Below are positions 26,466 through 35,193 of a stretch of 64,000 bases of DNA, one piece after another. Both the position numbers and the translations under genes were made by a program. The notes under the pieces were generated by a model. It was not told where the DNA came from. It was given only the letters and a program-made list of their open reading frames with translations, and searched no databases. This DNA comes from Bacteroidota bacterium (lineage in GTDB: Bacteria; Bacteroidota; Bacteroidia; Chitinophagales; Chitinophagaceae), in the NCBI GenBank assembly GCA_023418315.1, contig JAEZZY010000044.1, forward strand, positions 6,516 to 70,515. Reading direction: 5' to 3'. Positions within the stretch are counted from its first letter, which is position 1; every line of letters begins with the position of its first letter.

Positions 26466-27317
26466 ATGCGTTTCTTTTTCTCCAAACCTAAAACTGCACC
26501 GAAGCATACCGAAGCCATCGGTAACACTCAGCCGGCTATGTATGGACTGGTGCATACACTTTCGGAAACCGGCCCTACGAGGCAGCATAATGAAGATCAT
26601 ATAAGCGCCTGCTATTTGAATACGAAAAAAAACAGACTCTTGTGTACCGTAGCGGATGGCATGGGTGGGCATAAAGCCGGAGAAGTAGCCAGCGAATTAG
26701 CTTGCAGCGCTATTTTGAATTATGTGAAACATCATAGCGGAGCCGTATCCGACGAAATCCTCCGACAAGCCTTAGAGCACGCTCATCAGCAAATACTGGA
26801 AAACGGAGCCGCACACGCCGAACGAAAAGGAATGGGCACTACGGCTACCACAGTATTTATCCATGAGGACCGGCTTTCATTTGCGCATATCGGCGACAGC
26901 CGTTTGTATCATTATACCCAAGGTAATCTGACTCCCCTTTCCAAAGACCATACACTCGTGCAGGATATGTATGAAAAAGGAGAAATCACCAGCGAAGAAA
27001 AAGACCGCCATGCTATGAGAAATGTGCTGACACAGGCATTGGGTACTACCCGGATTATTCAGCCCCAGCACGCCTCCTGCTCTATAGCCCTTAGTGATAA
27101 ATTCCTGCTCTGCTCCGATGGGCTGTATGATGCGCTCCGCAAAGAAGAATTGAAAGAGCTGATGGGCATGAATCATCCGGCTTTCATTTTAGAATGTATG
27201 AAAACCATAGCGACAGCACGAAACGCTTCCGATAATTTTTCTGCTATCCTTATCTCTTTTTCTGATGACTTTATACCCCCCGCTCCTATTACTAAAGAAC
27301 AAACCATTCCGTCATGA
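26466..27317 (+). CDS. PP2C-family serine/threonine phosphatase
   Basis: The frame extends to a GTG at 26361, but the preferred ATG at 26466 (283 aa) precedes the conserved part. Metal and phosphate motifs of PPM phosphatases are present: TGPTRQHNEDHI near 40, VADGMGGHKAGEVAS near 67, GTTATTVFIHEDRLSFAHIGDSRLY near 120, LCSDGLYD near 220, and NASDNFSAIL near the end. The stop overlaps the kinase start by 4 bp (ATGA), so phosphatase and kinase are translationally coupled, the classic arrangement of opposing enzymes. It presumably dephosphorylates the kinase and its substrates, including possibly the FHA protein. Confidence 0.92.
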   Translation: MRFFFSKPKTAPKHTEAIGNTQPAMYGLVHTLSETGPTRQHNEDHISACYLNTKKNRLLCTVADGMGGHKAGEVASELACSAILNYVKHHSGAVSDEILRQALEHAHQQILENGAAHAERKGMGTTATTVFIHEDRLSFAHIGDSRLYHYTQGNLTPLSKDHTLVQDMYEKGEITSEEKDRHAMRNVLTQALGTTRIIQPQHASCSIALSDKFLLCSDGLYDALRKEELKELMGMNHPAFILECMKTIATARNASDNFSAILISFSDDFIPPAPITKEQTIPS

Positions 27318-29014
27318 ATGCTTTTGAGGATCAATATACCATTATAGAAAAGATAGGCGAAGGAGGTATGGGCACGGTTTATCTTGCTAACGATACCATG
27401 CTGGAGCGCCGCGTAGCCATCAAGCAACTCAATAATACCACTGATGGAGAAGAGGCTATGGAAGACCGGTTTCAGCAGGAAGCGCTGGCTTTGGCAAAAC
27501 TGAATCATCCCAACATTACCCACCTTTACGCGTTTGCTACCAAAGAAAATACCTGCTGGATGGTGATGGAATATGTGGAAGGAAAAACCCTGGAAAGCTG
27601 GCTGCAAATACATAAAAAAATAACCCATCCTCTTGCGGCAAGCATCGCCGTGCAACTGCTGGAAGGCTTGCAACACGCCCATAAAAAAGACATCATCCAC
27701 AGAGATATCAAGCCCGCTAATGTAATGATTAATGAAGAGGGAGAAGTGAAAATCATGGATTTCGGTATTGCCAGAATGAGAAGTACTCAACGCATGACCC
27801 GCCACGGAAAATCAGTAGGCACGCTGGAATACATGGCACCCGAACAGATACAGGGACACGAAGGCGATGAACGTACCGATGTATATGCCGTGGGAAACAT
27901 CTTGTATGAACTGCTTTGCGGAATGCCGCCCTACCAAGCCGATACCGACTATGGAATCATGAAAGACAAGCTGGAGAAAGACCCGAAACCCATAACGGAA
28001 TTTAACGCCGCTGTACCCCCCGCCCTACAAAAAATAATTTTCAAAGCCCTGGAACGAAAACCCGATAAGCGCTATCAATCGGCTGCTGAGCTAAAACATG
28101 CTTTACACCAATCTATGGCCGGCAACCTGCTTTCGCAAAGCGAGCTAACCCATGTGCTTAAAGCATCGCAGGTCTTCACCCATCCGCAACCCGGCAACGA
28201 ACCCGTTTCCATTACTGCCTTATTGGCGAAGGCAAAAAATATTTCCGGAAATCTGAAAGTACCCGATTTCAAAAAAATAAATCGCCCGGTAATGTTCCTT
28301 GCCGCTTCGGTATTGCTCTGCGTTATCCTTCTTATAGCCAACAGTGCTTCGGATACAGCTTCTGACAACGAGCTTCCCCTTGCTGAGGAGCCTATGAACA
28401 CACCGGTTTATACAGAACCCGTTCAGGAAATAGCTACCGCCACCACGCCCGGACTGGAAGAAACGCCCAATGAAATGTATCAGCGAATCAACAAACAGCA
28501 GGAAATGAGTGTGCGCCTACAACCTGCCGAAAAAAAGGAAATATCCCGCAAGGATGCACCCAAAAAAACAGTATCTAAAAAAGCGGTGCCTATAGATGAA
28601 AACGAACAGGAGGAGTCTTATAGCTCCCGAAGCCGTGAGCGCTTGCCCGCCGAAGTGCCTGCCGGAAGAATGATAAGCGTTACCCTTTCGGAAAACCTGA
28701 GTTCGGAAGACGAAAGCCGGGACGGCGGTGTGCTGCGCTTGTCATGTGCGGAAAATGTAGAAGCGAACGGAAGAATCATTATAAAAAAAGGTGCGCCCGT
28801 AACGGCGAAAATAGTAGATGTGGTCTCCTCCGGGAACGAACGGAAAAAAGCGCTTGTCGGTTTTGTGATTCAGAAAGTGCAGGCTGTGGACGGCAGCACT
28901 ATAAAACTGAAATCGCGGCGGTACCGGCTTTTTGCCGAAGAACCCGGTGAACCCGTAGCTTACAAAAGCGGACAATCCTTTAAAGCAGAGTTAGGAAAAG
29001 GCAGCGTACGATAA
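27314..29014 (+). CDS. Transmembrane serine/threonine protein kinase (PknB-like)
   Basis: The 566-residue eukaryotic-like kinase has its catalytic domain at about 8-270: glycine loop GEGGMGTVYLAND, Lys37 in VAIKQL, catalytic Asp131 in HRDIKPANVM, DFG in IMDFGIARM, and GTLEYMAPEQ. A juxtamembrane linker and one membrane helix follow (about 326-344). The external part is a charged linker, then a ~110-residue C-terminal domain (SVTLSENLSSED to the end) that looks like a small beta domain found on other envelope proteins. It lacks PASTA repeats, so it senses something other than muropeptides in the usual way. It is coupled to PP2C by a 4-bp overlap, and the papain-like lipoprotein gene follows after 53 bp. 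Confidence 0.92.
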   Translation: MNAFEDQYTIIEKIGEGGMGTVYLANDTMLERRVAIKQLNNTTDGEEAMEDRFQQEALALAKLNHPNITHLYAFATKENTCWMVMEYVEGKTLESWLQIHKKITHPLAASIAVQLLEGLQHAHKKDIIHRDIKPANVMINEEGEVKIMDFGIARMRSTQRMTRHGKSVGTLEYMAPEQIQGHEGDERTDVYAVGNILYELLCGMPPYQADTDYGIMKDKLEKDPKPITEFNAAVPPALQKIIFKALERKPDKRYQSAAELKHALHQSMAGNLLSQSELTHVLKASQVFTHPQPGNEPVSITALLAKAKNISGNLKVPDFKKINRPVMFLAASVLLCVILLIANSASDTASDNELPLAEEPMNTPVYTEPVQEIATATTPGLEETPNEMYQRINKQQEMSVRLQPAEKKEISRKDAPKKTVSKKAVPIDENEQEESYSSRSRERLPAEVPAGRMISVTLSENLSSEDESRDGGVLRLSCAENVEANGRIIIKKGAPVTAKIVDVVSSGNERKKALVGFVIQKVQAVDGSTIKLKSRRYRLFAEEPGEPVAYKSGQSFKAELGKGSVR

Positions 29015-29067
29015 TCCCATCCATTTATTTATAGCAATCATTAACTCCATAAAAAAAACAATACGTC

Positions 29068-30714
29068 ATGAAAAAAATTGCACTTTATTCGTTTGCACTG
29101 GCCCTTTTGACAGCGGCATCCTGTAAGCCTACAGACGATACAAAACCGGATGGACAAGATCCGAATGCGCCGAAAAACTTAGGCTATACCCCCTCAGACG
29201 ATATGTCTGTAGTGCCCACTTCGCCTACTGTCGGCTTCGGGAACAGCAACCTTCCCGCCTCTGTGGATCTGATCCCTTTATTCCCCCCTATAGGAGACCA
29301 GGGGCAATACGGAACCTGTGTGGCATGGGCAGTAGCGTACAATATGAAAACTGCTATTGAAGGGATTGATAAGAATCTTTCTGCGCAGCAACTTGCATCT
29401 GCCAACAATCAGCTCAGCCCGCGGGATTTGTTTACCGCTATCCCCAATGATAAAAAAGGCGAAAACTGTAACGGTACCAATTTCGGCTTTGCACTGGATG
29501 TATTGCAACAACGCGGGGTAGCAACCATGCAAACCGTTCCTTATACCAACCTGGGCGGTTGTAGTAATTCCAGCGTGCAAACGAACTGGACCACCGAAGC
29601 AAACGGACACAAGATAAAATCATACAGAAAAATCGCTGCGGATGTAAATACCATCAAAGAATTTATCTACAAAAAAATACCGGTCGTTTTCGGGGCAAGA
29701 TTGGCGGATAATTTCATGTCCTGGAATTCGGATAATGTGCTTACCTCCAACACCTCTTTTGACCAGGTAGGCATTCATGCTTATCATGCGATGGTAGTAG
29801 GCGGCTATGACAACAGCAAAGGACCCAATGGTGCATTTAAAGTCGTAAACTCCTGGGGCGGATCATGGGGGAGCAAAGGATACATCTGGGTGGATTATAA
29901 TTTCTTTGTAAACACCTTCTGCGATGGCGGTAATGGTGAAAAACCTCTTTTCATAGCCGAAAACGGACAAAGCGATGATACCCCGCCGGATAACAACCCT
30001 ACGCGGAATGGCGTGGACCTTATCCCCTGGGTATTTGAAGACTATAACTACGACGGTTATAACGGACGCGTCATCAGCTTCAACCTTTATAACATTGGTA
30101 CCGAAGCAGCATCCAGCAATGCCGACTGGGAGCTTTACTATATTTACTACAATGCTTATAATGCAAACGACTATGATGTGGTTACTGCCGACAAATTCAA
30201 CACATCCATAGCGCCCAACACTTATTATGAGCTGAACTCCAACGAAGCGATTTTCAATTATAATATTCCTTCCGGCGGCGATATGGCTTCTACCGTGTTT
30301 GGAAATCAATACCTGCAACGCCTTTACTATATGCCCACACACCTCAACGGGTATTACTATCTGGTGATGCTTGCGGATGTTACCAATAAATTTGAAGAAG
30401 GAAACGAACAAAACAATTTGTTTTATACGACTGCCGCTCCAAAATACTTCCAATACGGAGCCTCCGCTAAAGGCGCTAAAAACGATAATGCTTTTTCTTT
30501 TAAAAACAGCAACAGCACTGCGCCCTCTAAAGAAACGATTGCCCGCAACCCCTACAAAACAGCTGTTACCAAAGAACACCCCAACGCTTACCGCCCCGAT
30601 GAAATCATCAATTTCCTCAAAGCAAAATATAAATCCGGTGAGCTGAAACAAAAAATAAACGCCTATAAAGCCACTAAAAACACGGATAAAGGCGGATTTA
30701 TACACAAAAAATAA
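29068..30714 (+). CDS. Papain-like (C1A) cysteine protease lipoprotein
   Basis: The 548 residues start with a lipoprotein signal (lipobox TAASC at about 15-19) and a short Pro/Asp-rich linker. A C1A peptidase domain follows: oxyanion Gln and Cys84 in GDQGQYGTCVAWA, His240 in AYHAMVVGGYD, Asn261 in VVNSWGGSWG, then GYIWVDYNFF. The C-terminal half (about 300-470) looks like a beta-sandwich resembling the CARDB-type domains used for adhesion, and the tail is Lys-rich. No T9SS C-terminal domain is evident. All catalytic residues are present, so it should be active at the outer or inner membrane surface. It lies downstream of the FHA-protease/PP2C/kinase block and may be a second proteolytic arm of it. 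Confidence 0.9.
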   Translation: MKKIALYSFALALLTAASCKPTDDTKPDGQDPNAPKNLGYTPSDDMSVVPTSPTVGFGNSNLPASVDLIPLFPPIGDQGQYGTCVAWAVAYNMKTAIEGIDKNLSAQQLASANNQLSPRDLFTAIPNDKKGENCNGTNFGFALDVLQQRGVATMQTVPYTNLGGCSNSSVQTNWTTEANGHKIKSYRKIAADVNTIKEFIYKKIPVVFGARLADNFMSWNSDNVLTSNTSFDQVGIHAYHAMVVGGYDNSKGPNGAFKVVNSWGGSWGSKGYIWVDYNFFVNTFCDGGNGEKPLFIAENGQSDDTPPDNNPTRNGVDLIPWVFEDYNYDGYNGRVISFNLYNIGTEAASSNADWELYYIYYNAYNANDYDVVTADKFNTSIAPNTYYELNSNEAIFNYNIPSGGDMASTVFGNQYLQRLYYMPTHLNGYYYLVMLADVTNKFEEGNEQNNLFYTTAAPKYFQYGASAKGAKNDNAFSFKNSNSTAPSKETIARNPYKTAVTKEHPNAYRPDEIINFLKAKYKSGELKQKINAYKATKNTDKGGFIHKK

Positions 30715-30728
30715 TTCATACTATTGAA

Positions 30729-30797
30729 GCGGCTGTCGCACACAGAAGGTATCCCTCTTGAGAACAAGAATACGATACCGCCCTATGCGACAGCCGC
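30729..30797 (+). other. Nested hairpin (three stacked stems) between two lipoprotein genes
   Basis: GCGGCTGTCGCA (30729-30740) pairs perfectly with 30786-30797. Inside it GGTATC (30748-30753) pairs with GATACC (30774-30779). Inside that CTTG (30757-30760) pairs with CAAG (30765-30768) around an AGAA loop. A following A/T-rich tract is not a clean T-run. It could be a terminator, an mRNA-stabilising stem or a small structured RNA. Confidence 0.6.
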
Positions 30798-30816
30798 ATT
30801 TTATAATCATTTTATC

Positions 30817-31737
30817 ATGAAAAAATATTTGCTTGCCGTCCTCCTGTTGCTGGCTATAGGGCCTTTTTCCTCTTGCTTTTCACAAAGAAAAGAAGCGTAC
30901 ACGCCCTACACGCAAACGCTGAATGAAGGAAAAAACCTGCTCGTGGAACAGCAAAAATTTGATGCTGATTTAGTACTTGTAGATAAAAGCAAGGCAACTC
31001 AGGAAAACAGCAATCTCAATCGTTATTTTATCAACGGGGCAATCGTCTTTCGGAATTGTACATTTCAAAAATCAGTTGTGGCCGGGCTGAAACAAAAAGG
31101 AGCTAACTGCTATACCACCTTCGGGCAGCAAGTATTTTTTGACAGTTGCACCTTCTATGGCGATGTAGATTTCAGAGGAGCTATAGTGAATGGCGTATTG
31201 AATTTTAGAAATTGCAGGTTCTATGGCAATGCTAATTTTGAAGAGCTGGAATGCCGTTCCAATGCCTGGTTTGCCGGTTGTTTCTTTAAAGGAGAACTGC
31301 GTTTTCAAAATGCGTTTTTCAATAGAAAAGTCAATTTTTTCAGCGCTACGTTTGATAGCATTTGTAGTTTTCAGAGTGCGTTTTTTCAACAAGAAGCGCA
31401 ATTCAGCAATACGAAATTCTACCGCTACGCCGATTTTTCTTTATGCACTTTCAATAGCGGCGTCTTCTTCAATTACAGTAGTTTTTTTGAACGATCCTTG
31501 TTCAACAACAGTCGTTTCACAGATCGTCTGGAGCTGATAGGCGCTACGTTCAAAACCGGCACCCAACTGCGTGCCTGCAAATTTTCAGAAACGGTGAAAT
31601 GGGATAAGGCGGAGTTTAATGATTATTTAGACCTTAGCGAAAGCAACTTCCTATATGGTAAACCTGTCCTTCCTCAGCCGTTGAATGCTACTGTGAAGCT
31701 TACAGATGCCACTTATATGCACCGGGAAAATTTATAG
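30817..31737 (+). CDS. Pentapeptide-repeat lipoprotein
   Basis: From MKKYLLAV the product is 306 residues. A frame reaches back to 30724, but that part lies across a strong hairpin and is not coding. The signal sequence ends in a lipobox (PFSSC at about 18-22). From about residue 85 the chain repeats every five residues with Phe or Cys at the centre (VFRNCTFQKS, FFDSCTFYGDVDFRGA, LNFRNCRFYGNANFEE and on to about 290). This is the signature of a right-handed quadrilateral beta-helix. Pentapeptide-repeat proteins often act as protein-interaction scaffolds or DNA mimics, but a lipid-anchored one is more likely structural in the envelope. Function is unknown. Confidence 0.78.
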   Translation: MKKYLLAVLLLLAIGPFSSCFSQRKEAYTPYTQTLNEGKNLLVEQQKFDADLVLVDKSKATQENSNLNRYFINGAIVFRNCTFQKSVVAGLKQKGANCYTTFGQQVFFDSCTFYGDVDFRGAIVNGVLNFRNCRFYGNANFEELECRSNAWFAGCFFKGELRFQNAFFNRKVNFFSATFDSICSFQSAFFQQEAQFSNTKFYRYADFSLCTFNSGVFFNYSSFFERSLFNNSRFTDRLELIGATFKTGTQLRACKFSETVKWDKAEFNDYLDLSESNFLYGKPVLPQPLNATVKLTDATYMHRENL

Positions 31738-31793
31738 GGAGAACGCTATACCGAAAAGGTTCATGCCATTTCCTACAGATTTTCGGTTTCTCT

Positions 31794-31801
31794 TATGTTT
31801 G
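31794..31801 (+). promoter_or_regulatory. -7 box before the DUF4836 gene
   Basis: TATGTTTG fits TAnnTTTG 44 bp before the ATG at 31846; no TTG at -33. Confidence 0.35.
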
Positions 31802-31845
31802 TAAAAAATTTCTCACGGCTTCATTTTTTTAATCTGCTTGCTATT

Positions 31846-33570
31846 ATGCTACGTTATTCCGTTTTTCTGTTTGTATTGCTTTTTGCTGTCGCATTTTCTT
31901 CTTGTAATAAAATGCCCAAACATGCAGGGTACATTCCTAAAGATGCCATGATAGTGGTAGGCATCAATACCAAAGAGCTCAGTAAAAAACTGGCTTGGAA
32001 TGTATTGATGGGCAGTAAGCTGCTGGAAGAACTAAAAACAAAAACTCCGGAGAGCGGACAAGCAGCCGAAGGACTTGGCGATGCCGGCATTGACGCGCTG
32101 AACACTGTTTTTTTCTACTACACTCCTTCATTTGCCAAAGGCAGCTATCATTATCTCACAGCCATCATTCCCCTAAGCGATGCTAAAAAATGGGAAAGCT
32201 ATATTCAAAAAAATTTCACAACTTCCATAAAGCAGGCTGACAAACAAAAAGAAGCCTTATTGGAAGAAGGGCTATACGCCGCATGGAATGACGAGACTGC
32301 CATTGTCCGCAAAGCCTATATTGCTCCGCCCAACAAGGAACAAATAACGGACGAACCCTATGCGGAGGATGTCCATACACCCCGCAACGGAGCTATCGGT
32401 TATGATGCCGTCAGGCTTTCCGCCGATATGAAAGCCGCTTTTACCCTTCTGAACGAAAACAGCATTACCAAGGATAAACGCTTCAGCAAACTGCAAACCG
32501 GAGGAGACGATATTACTCTCTGGATGAACTATGAAGTGCTGATGAATAACATGAATAGTTATAACGGTAGGAGCATGATGGGTGGACTGGCACTCGGCAA
32601 CAACCTATGGAAAGACGTGGCTTATGCGGCAGGCATTAACCTGGATAAAGGCGCCGTTCATGCCGATATGCACTACTATGTATCGGAAGAAATGATGAAG
32701 GTATATGCTAAGATGGGAAATAAAGAAGCGGATAAAAATATGATAGATCGCTTGCCTTCCCAACAGATTAATCTACTGGCGAGCGCTCATATTTCTCCGG
32801 AAGGAATAAAAGCCTCACTGGAAAAAATGGGCGTACTGGGCTTTATGAGCCTGGCGCTGGTGCAAAGCAACCTTACTACAGATGATGTTTTTCAATCCTT
32901 CACCGGAGATATGGCTATGGCACTGAGCAATTTTTCGATACATCCGCCGGCAAACAACGATAGCAGCGCGGTGGCAGCCCTGCAAGATGATTGGAATATG
33001 AATTATCTTTTTGCTTTGAAAATAAAGGACAACGAAAAATTCAACAAACTACTGAGTTATATAAAAGAGCAAGGGGCGCTTACGCCTATAAATGCCACTA
33101 CCTATCAGTTTGCAGGAAATGATGCGCTGTACGTTTCCGTAGATAAAGAATTTATAGTGATTTCCCGGAAAGCGGAAGCCGGTAAAGATTTTTTGAACGG
33201 AACACACACCACACAACCTAAGCCGGAAATCATCAAAAAAGAAATTTACGGACACGCTATGGGGATGTATATAGATATTCAATCGTTTCTGAATCATATC
33301 ACCCTCAGCCCCTCATCAGCAGAAGAAAATGAAGTATTGAACGAATCGAAAAAACTATTCAAAGAAATCGTGATTAACGGTGGCGAGCACAAGAAAGAAG
33401 CTTTCACCTTCAAAGCTGTTTTGACGCTGATGAACCGGGAAGAAAACAGCCTGCTTCAGTTGCTGGATTATTCTTTTAAAATAAATGAAATTCGCAAACA
33501 CTATGAAAAAAAGGAGCATCCGGCAGAGACGGCAGCTCCTTTGGCGGCAGAAAATGCTTCCTTCCATTAA
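31846..33570 (+). CDS. DUF4836-like lipoprotein
   Basis: From MLRYSVFLF the product is 574 residues. An upstream in-frame ATG at 31795 overlaps the promoter box and is less likely. A lipobox (FSSC at about 17-20) is followed by HAGYIPKDAMIVVGINTKELSKKLAW, the typical N-terminus of DUF4836 proteins of Bacteroidetes. These large lipoproteins have no known function. The rest is a two-lobed repeat-like chain with periodic short 'MDYVSVDKEF'-type strands and a polar C-terminus. It lies behind the pentapeptide lipoprotein on the same strand and ends the 24.6-33.6 kb block. Confidence 0.75.
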   Translation: MLRYSVFLFVLLFAVAFSSCNKMPKHAGYIPKDAMIVVGINTKELSKKLAWNVLMGSKLLEELKTKTPESGQAAEGLGDAGIDALNTVFFYYTPSFAKGSYHYLTAIIPLSDAKKWESYIQKNFTTSIKQADKQKEALLEEGLYAAWNDETAIVRKAYIAPPNKEQITDEPYAEDVHTPRNGAIGYDAVRLSADMKAAFTLLNENSITKDKRFSKLQTGGDDITLWMNYEVLMNNMNSYNGRSMMGGLALGNNLWKDVAYAAGINLDKGAVHADMHYYVSEEMMKVYAKMGNKEADKNMIDRLPSQQINLLASAHISPEGIKASLEKMGVLGFMSLALVQSNLTTDDVFQSFTGDMAMALSNFSIHPPANNDSSAVAALQDDWNMNYLFALKIKDNEKFNKLLSYIKEQGALTPINATTYQFAGNDALYVSVDKEFIVISRKAEAGKDFLNGTHTTQPKPEIIKKEIYGHAMGMYIDIQSFLNHITLSPSSAEENEVLNESKKLFKEIVINGGEHKKEAFTFKAVLTLMNREENSLLQLLDYSFKINEIRKHYEKKEHPAETAAPLAAENASFH

Positions 33571-33663
33571 AAAATCCAACAGAAAAAGAAAAAATTCCGT
33601 CTTAACTATTATATTTAAGCTGAATTTTAAAATACTATCCTCAAATCAGGTGAAATTTTTCGC

Positions 33664-34689
33664 ATGAAAAGATATACACTGCTCCCTACTTTAGCATTGG
33701 GTACCTTTTTCTTTATGGCTTTGCAAAGCTGTAATAAAGAGAATGGAATAGACAACGATACCATCATCAAAAAACCGTACGGGCTGTATGTAGCCAGCAC
33801 GGAAGGAGAGATTCTGAATACGAACGACGGGGAAAATTACCGCACTTTGTTTCCGGTGGACAACTTCCCTACACGGTCGCTTGTATATTCCGACTCCGGC
33901 ATTTATTTCTTGAAAGCCAACCTGCATATCAGCACCAATAACGGGCAGAATTTCAACGTCAGCTATAGGGATGCGCCGCTTACGGTATTCCCCTGGCAAT
34001 CGCTGATGCTGAGCGCTATGGACCAAAACCGTGTGTATGTGGCCAGCACAATGGGCAAGGGCATTGCTTTTACGGAAAACGAAGGCAAGGACTGGTTTGA
34101 AGATTCGGAATGGGATGAAGGTCTGATCGGTGGCGATATTAATTCCTTTGCACAGCTGAAAAACAATGTGGTATATGCCTATAGCAATACTACAGACTCT
34201 TTATACAGAAAAGATAATAAAACAGACAAATGGAGCTATGTGAATCAAAGCAATATGCCCATTCCTTCTGCTCTTGACCTATACCACCTCAGCCATTTCG
34301 ACAATACGCTGCTGCTGGTGGATTTCACTGGGCAAGATGTTTACTATGCCAATACCTCTAACCCCGGCAGCATAAGCTGGAATAAGTACACCGGCTTACC
34401 GAGCAGAGGTCTGTATGTTGCCAATGCGCCTTTTGACGAAGTATTGCTGGTAGGCACCGATTCTATGGGCGTTTACAGATTGCAGTCTTCCGGCACATTT
34501 GTACCTGCCAATAACGGTTTGGATGTAGGTACTACCGTATATGGCATTGTAGGAAAAGACAATGTTTATAAGAACGGAGCCCGTAAAAAATATATTTATC
34601 TAGCTACCAATAAAGGGCTTTTCCGTAGCGAAGACCTGGGGCAAAACTGGGTATTAGCGAAAGAAGGCAGCTATATAGCCGTTTATTAA
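33664..34689 (+). CDS. Lipoprotein with BNR/beta-propeller-like repeats
   Basis: The 341-residue product has a lipobox (ALQSC at about 20-24). Repeated units such as ILNTNDGENYRTLFP, STNNGQNFNVSY, FTENEGKDWFED and FRSEDLGQNWVLAKEG are Asp-box (S/T-x-D-x-G-x-x-W) motifs of sialidase/sortilin-type beta-propellers. Such folds bind ligands or glycans, and no enzymatic residues can be assigned. The gene stands alone, and its stop overlaps the convergent arfB stop by 4 bp. Probably a surface-exposed lipoprotein. Confidence 0.72.
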   Translation: MKRYTLLPTLALGTFFFMALQSCNKENGIDNDTIIKKPYGLYVASTEGEILNTNDGENYRTLFPVDNFPTRSLVYSDSGIYFLKANLHISTNNGQNFNVSYRDAPLTVFPWQSLMLSAMDQNRVYVASTMGKGIAFTENEGKDWFEDSEWDEGLIGGDINSFAQLKNNVVYAYSNTTDSLYRKDNKTDKWSYVNQSNMPIPSALDLYHLSHFDNTLLLVDFTGQDVYYANTSNPGSISWNKYTGLPSRGLYVANAPFDEVLLVGTDSMGVYRLQSSGTFVPANNGLDVGTTVYGIVGKDNVYKNGARKKYIYLATNKGLFRSEDLGQNWVLAKEGSYIAVY

Positions 34690-35090
34690 TCTCCGTCGGG
34701 AAAACCTTTTTTCCGATTTTGTTTGAGCAAAGAATGTTGGCGCTTGGTAAACAAGCGCTTTTCTTTTGCCGCTTTTGAAACCTTTGTAGGCTTTCGTTTT
34801 TTCGGCTGTATCAAGCTCTGCTGCACCAGCTTGATCATTTTCTGCTTAGCGATTTCTTTATTTTCCAGTTGCGAACGTGTTTCGCTGCTTTTGACGAGTA
34901 GATAGCCTTCTTTATTTATTCGGTTGGCGAGCTTGGTGCTGATGAGTTGTTTTTCTTCTTCACTAAAGAATGTAGAAGAGAAGACATGCCACCAGGCTTC
35001 CGCAGCCGTTTCTACCTTGTTTACGTTCTGCCCGCCCTTGCCGCCGCTTCGTGCGGTTTTATAAACTATTTCCGAGGTGAAATCTGTCAT
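34686..35090 (-). CDS. arfB: Peptidyl-tRNA hydrolase ArfB-like (ribosome rescue)
   Basis: From MTDFTSEIVYKTARSGG the product is 134 residues; a frame 26 codons longer exists but its extra residues are not family-like. The release-factor catalytic GGQ is in RSGGKGGQNVNKVET at about residue 19. The C-terminal tail is Lys/Arg-rich (PKKRKPTKVSKAAKEKR, then KRQHSLLKQNRKKG), the part that enters the empty mRNA channel of stalled ribosomes. The length agrees with ArfB/YaeJ (about 140 aa). It lies 103 bp behind the GHMP kinase and may be the end of that operon. Confidence 0.9.
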   Translation of the reverse strand: MTDFTSEIVYKTARSGGKGGQNVNKVETAAEAWWHVFSSTFFSEEEKQLISTKLANRINKEGYLLVKSSETRSQLENKEIAKQKMIKLVQQSLIQPKKRKPTKVSKAAKEKRLFTKRQHSLLKQNRKKGFPDGD

Positions 35091-35193
35091 AGAGAAATGG
35101 TTAGCATCTGCTGAAAAAATAAAAACCGGTCTGCGTTCAGAGGGATAGTCTCGGTAAATAAATTTCAATAGTCAAGCGAAAGTTCCAGCCGCA

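Noticed and set aside
29863..30705. 280-codon minus-strand frame opposite the C1A protease
   Set aside because: Antisense to a protease with an intact catalytic triad; sequence is Val/Ile-rich shadow.
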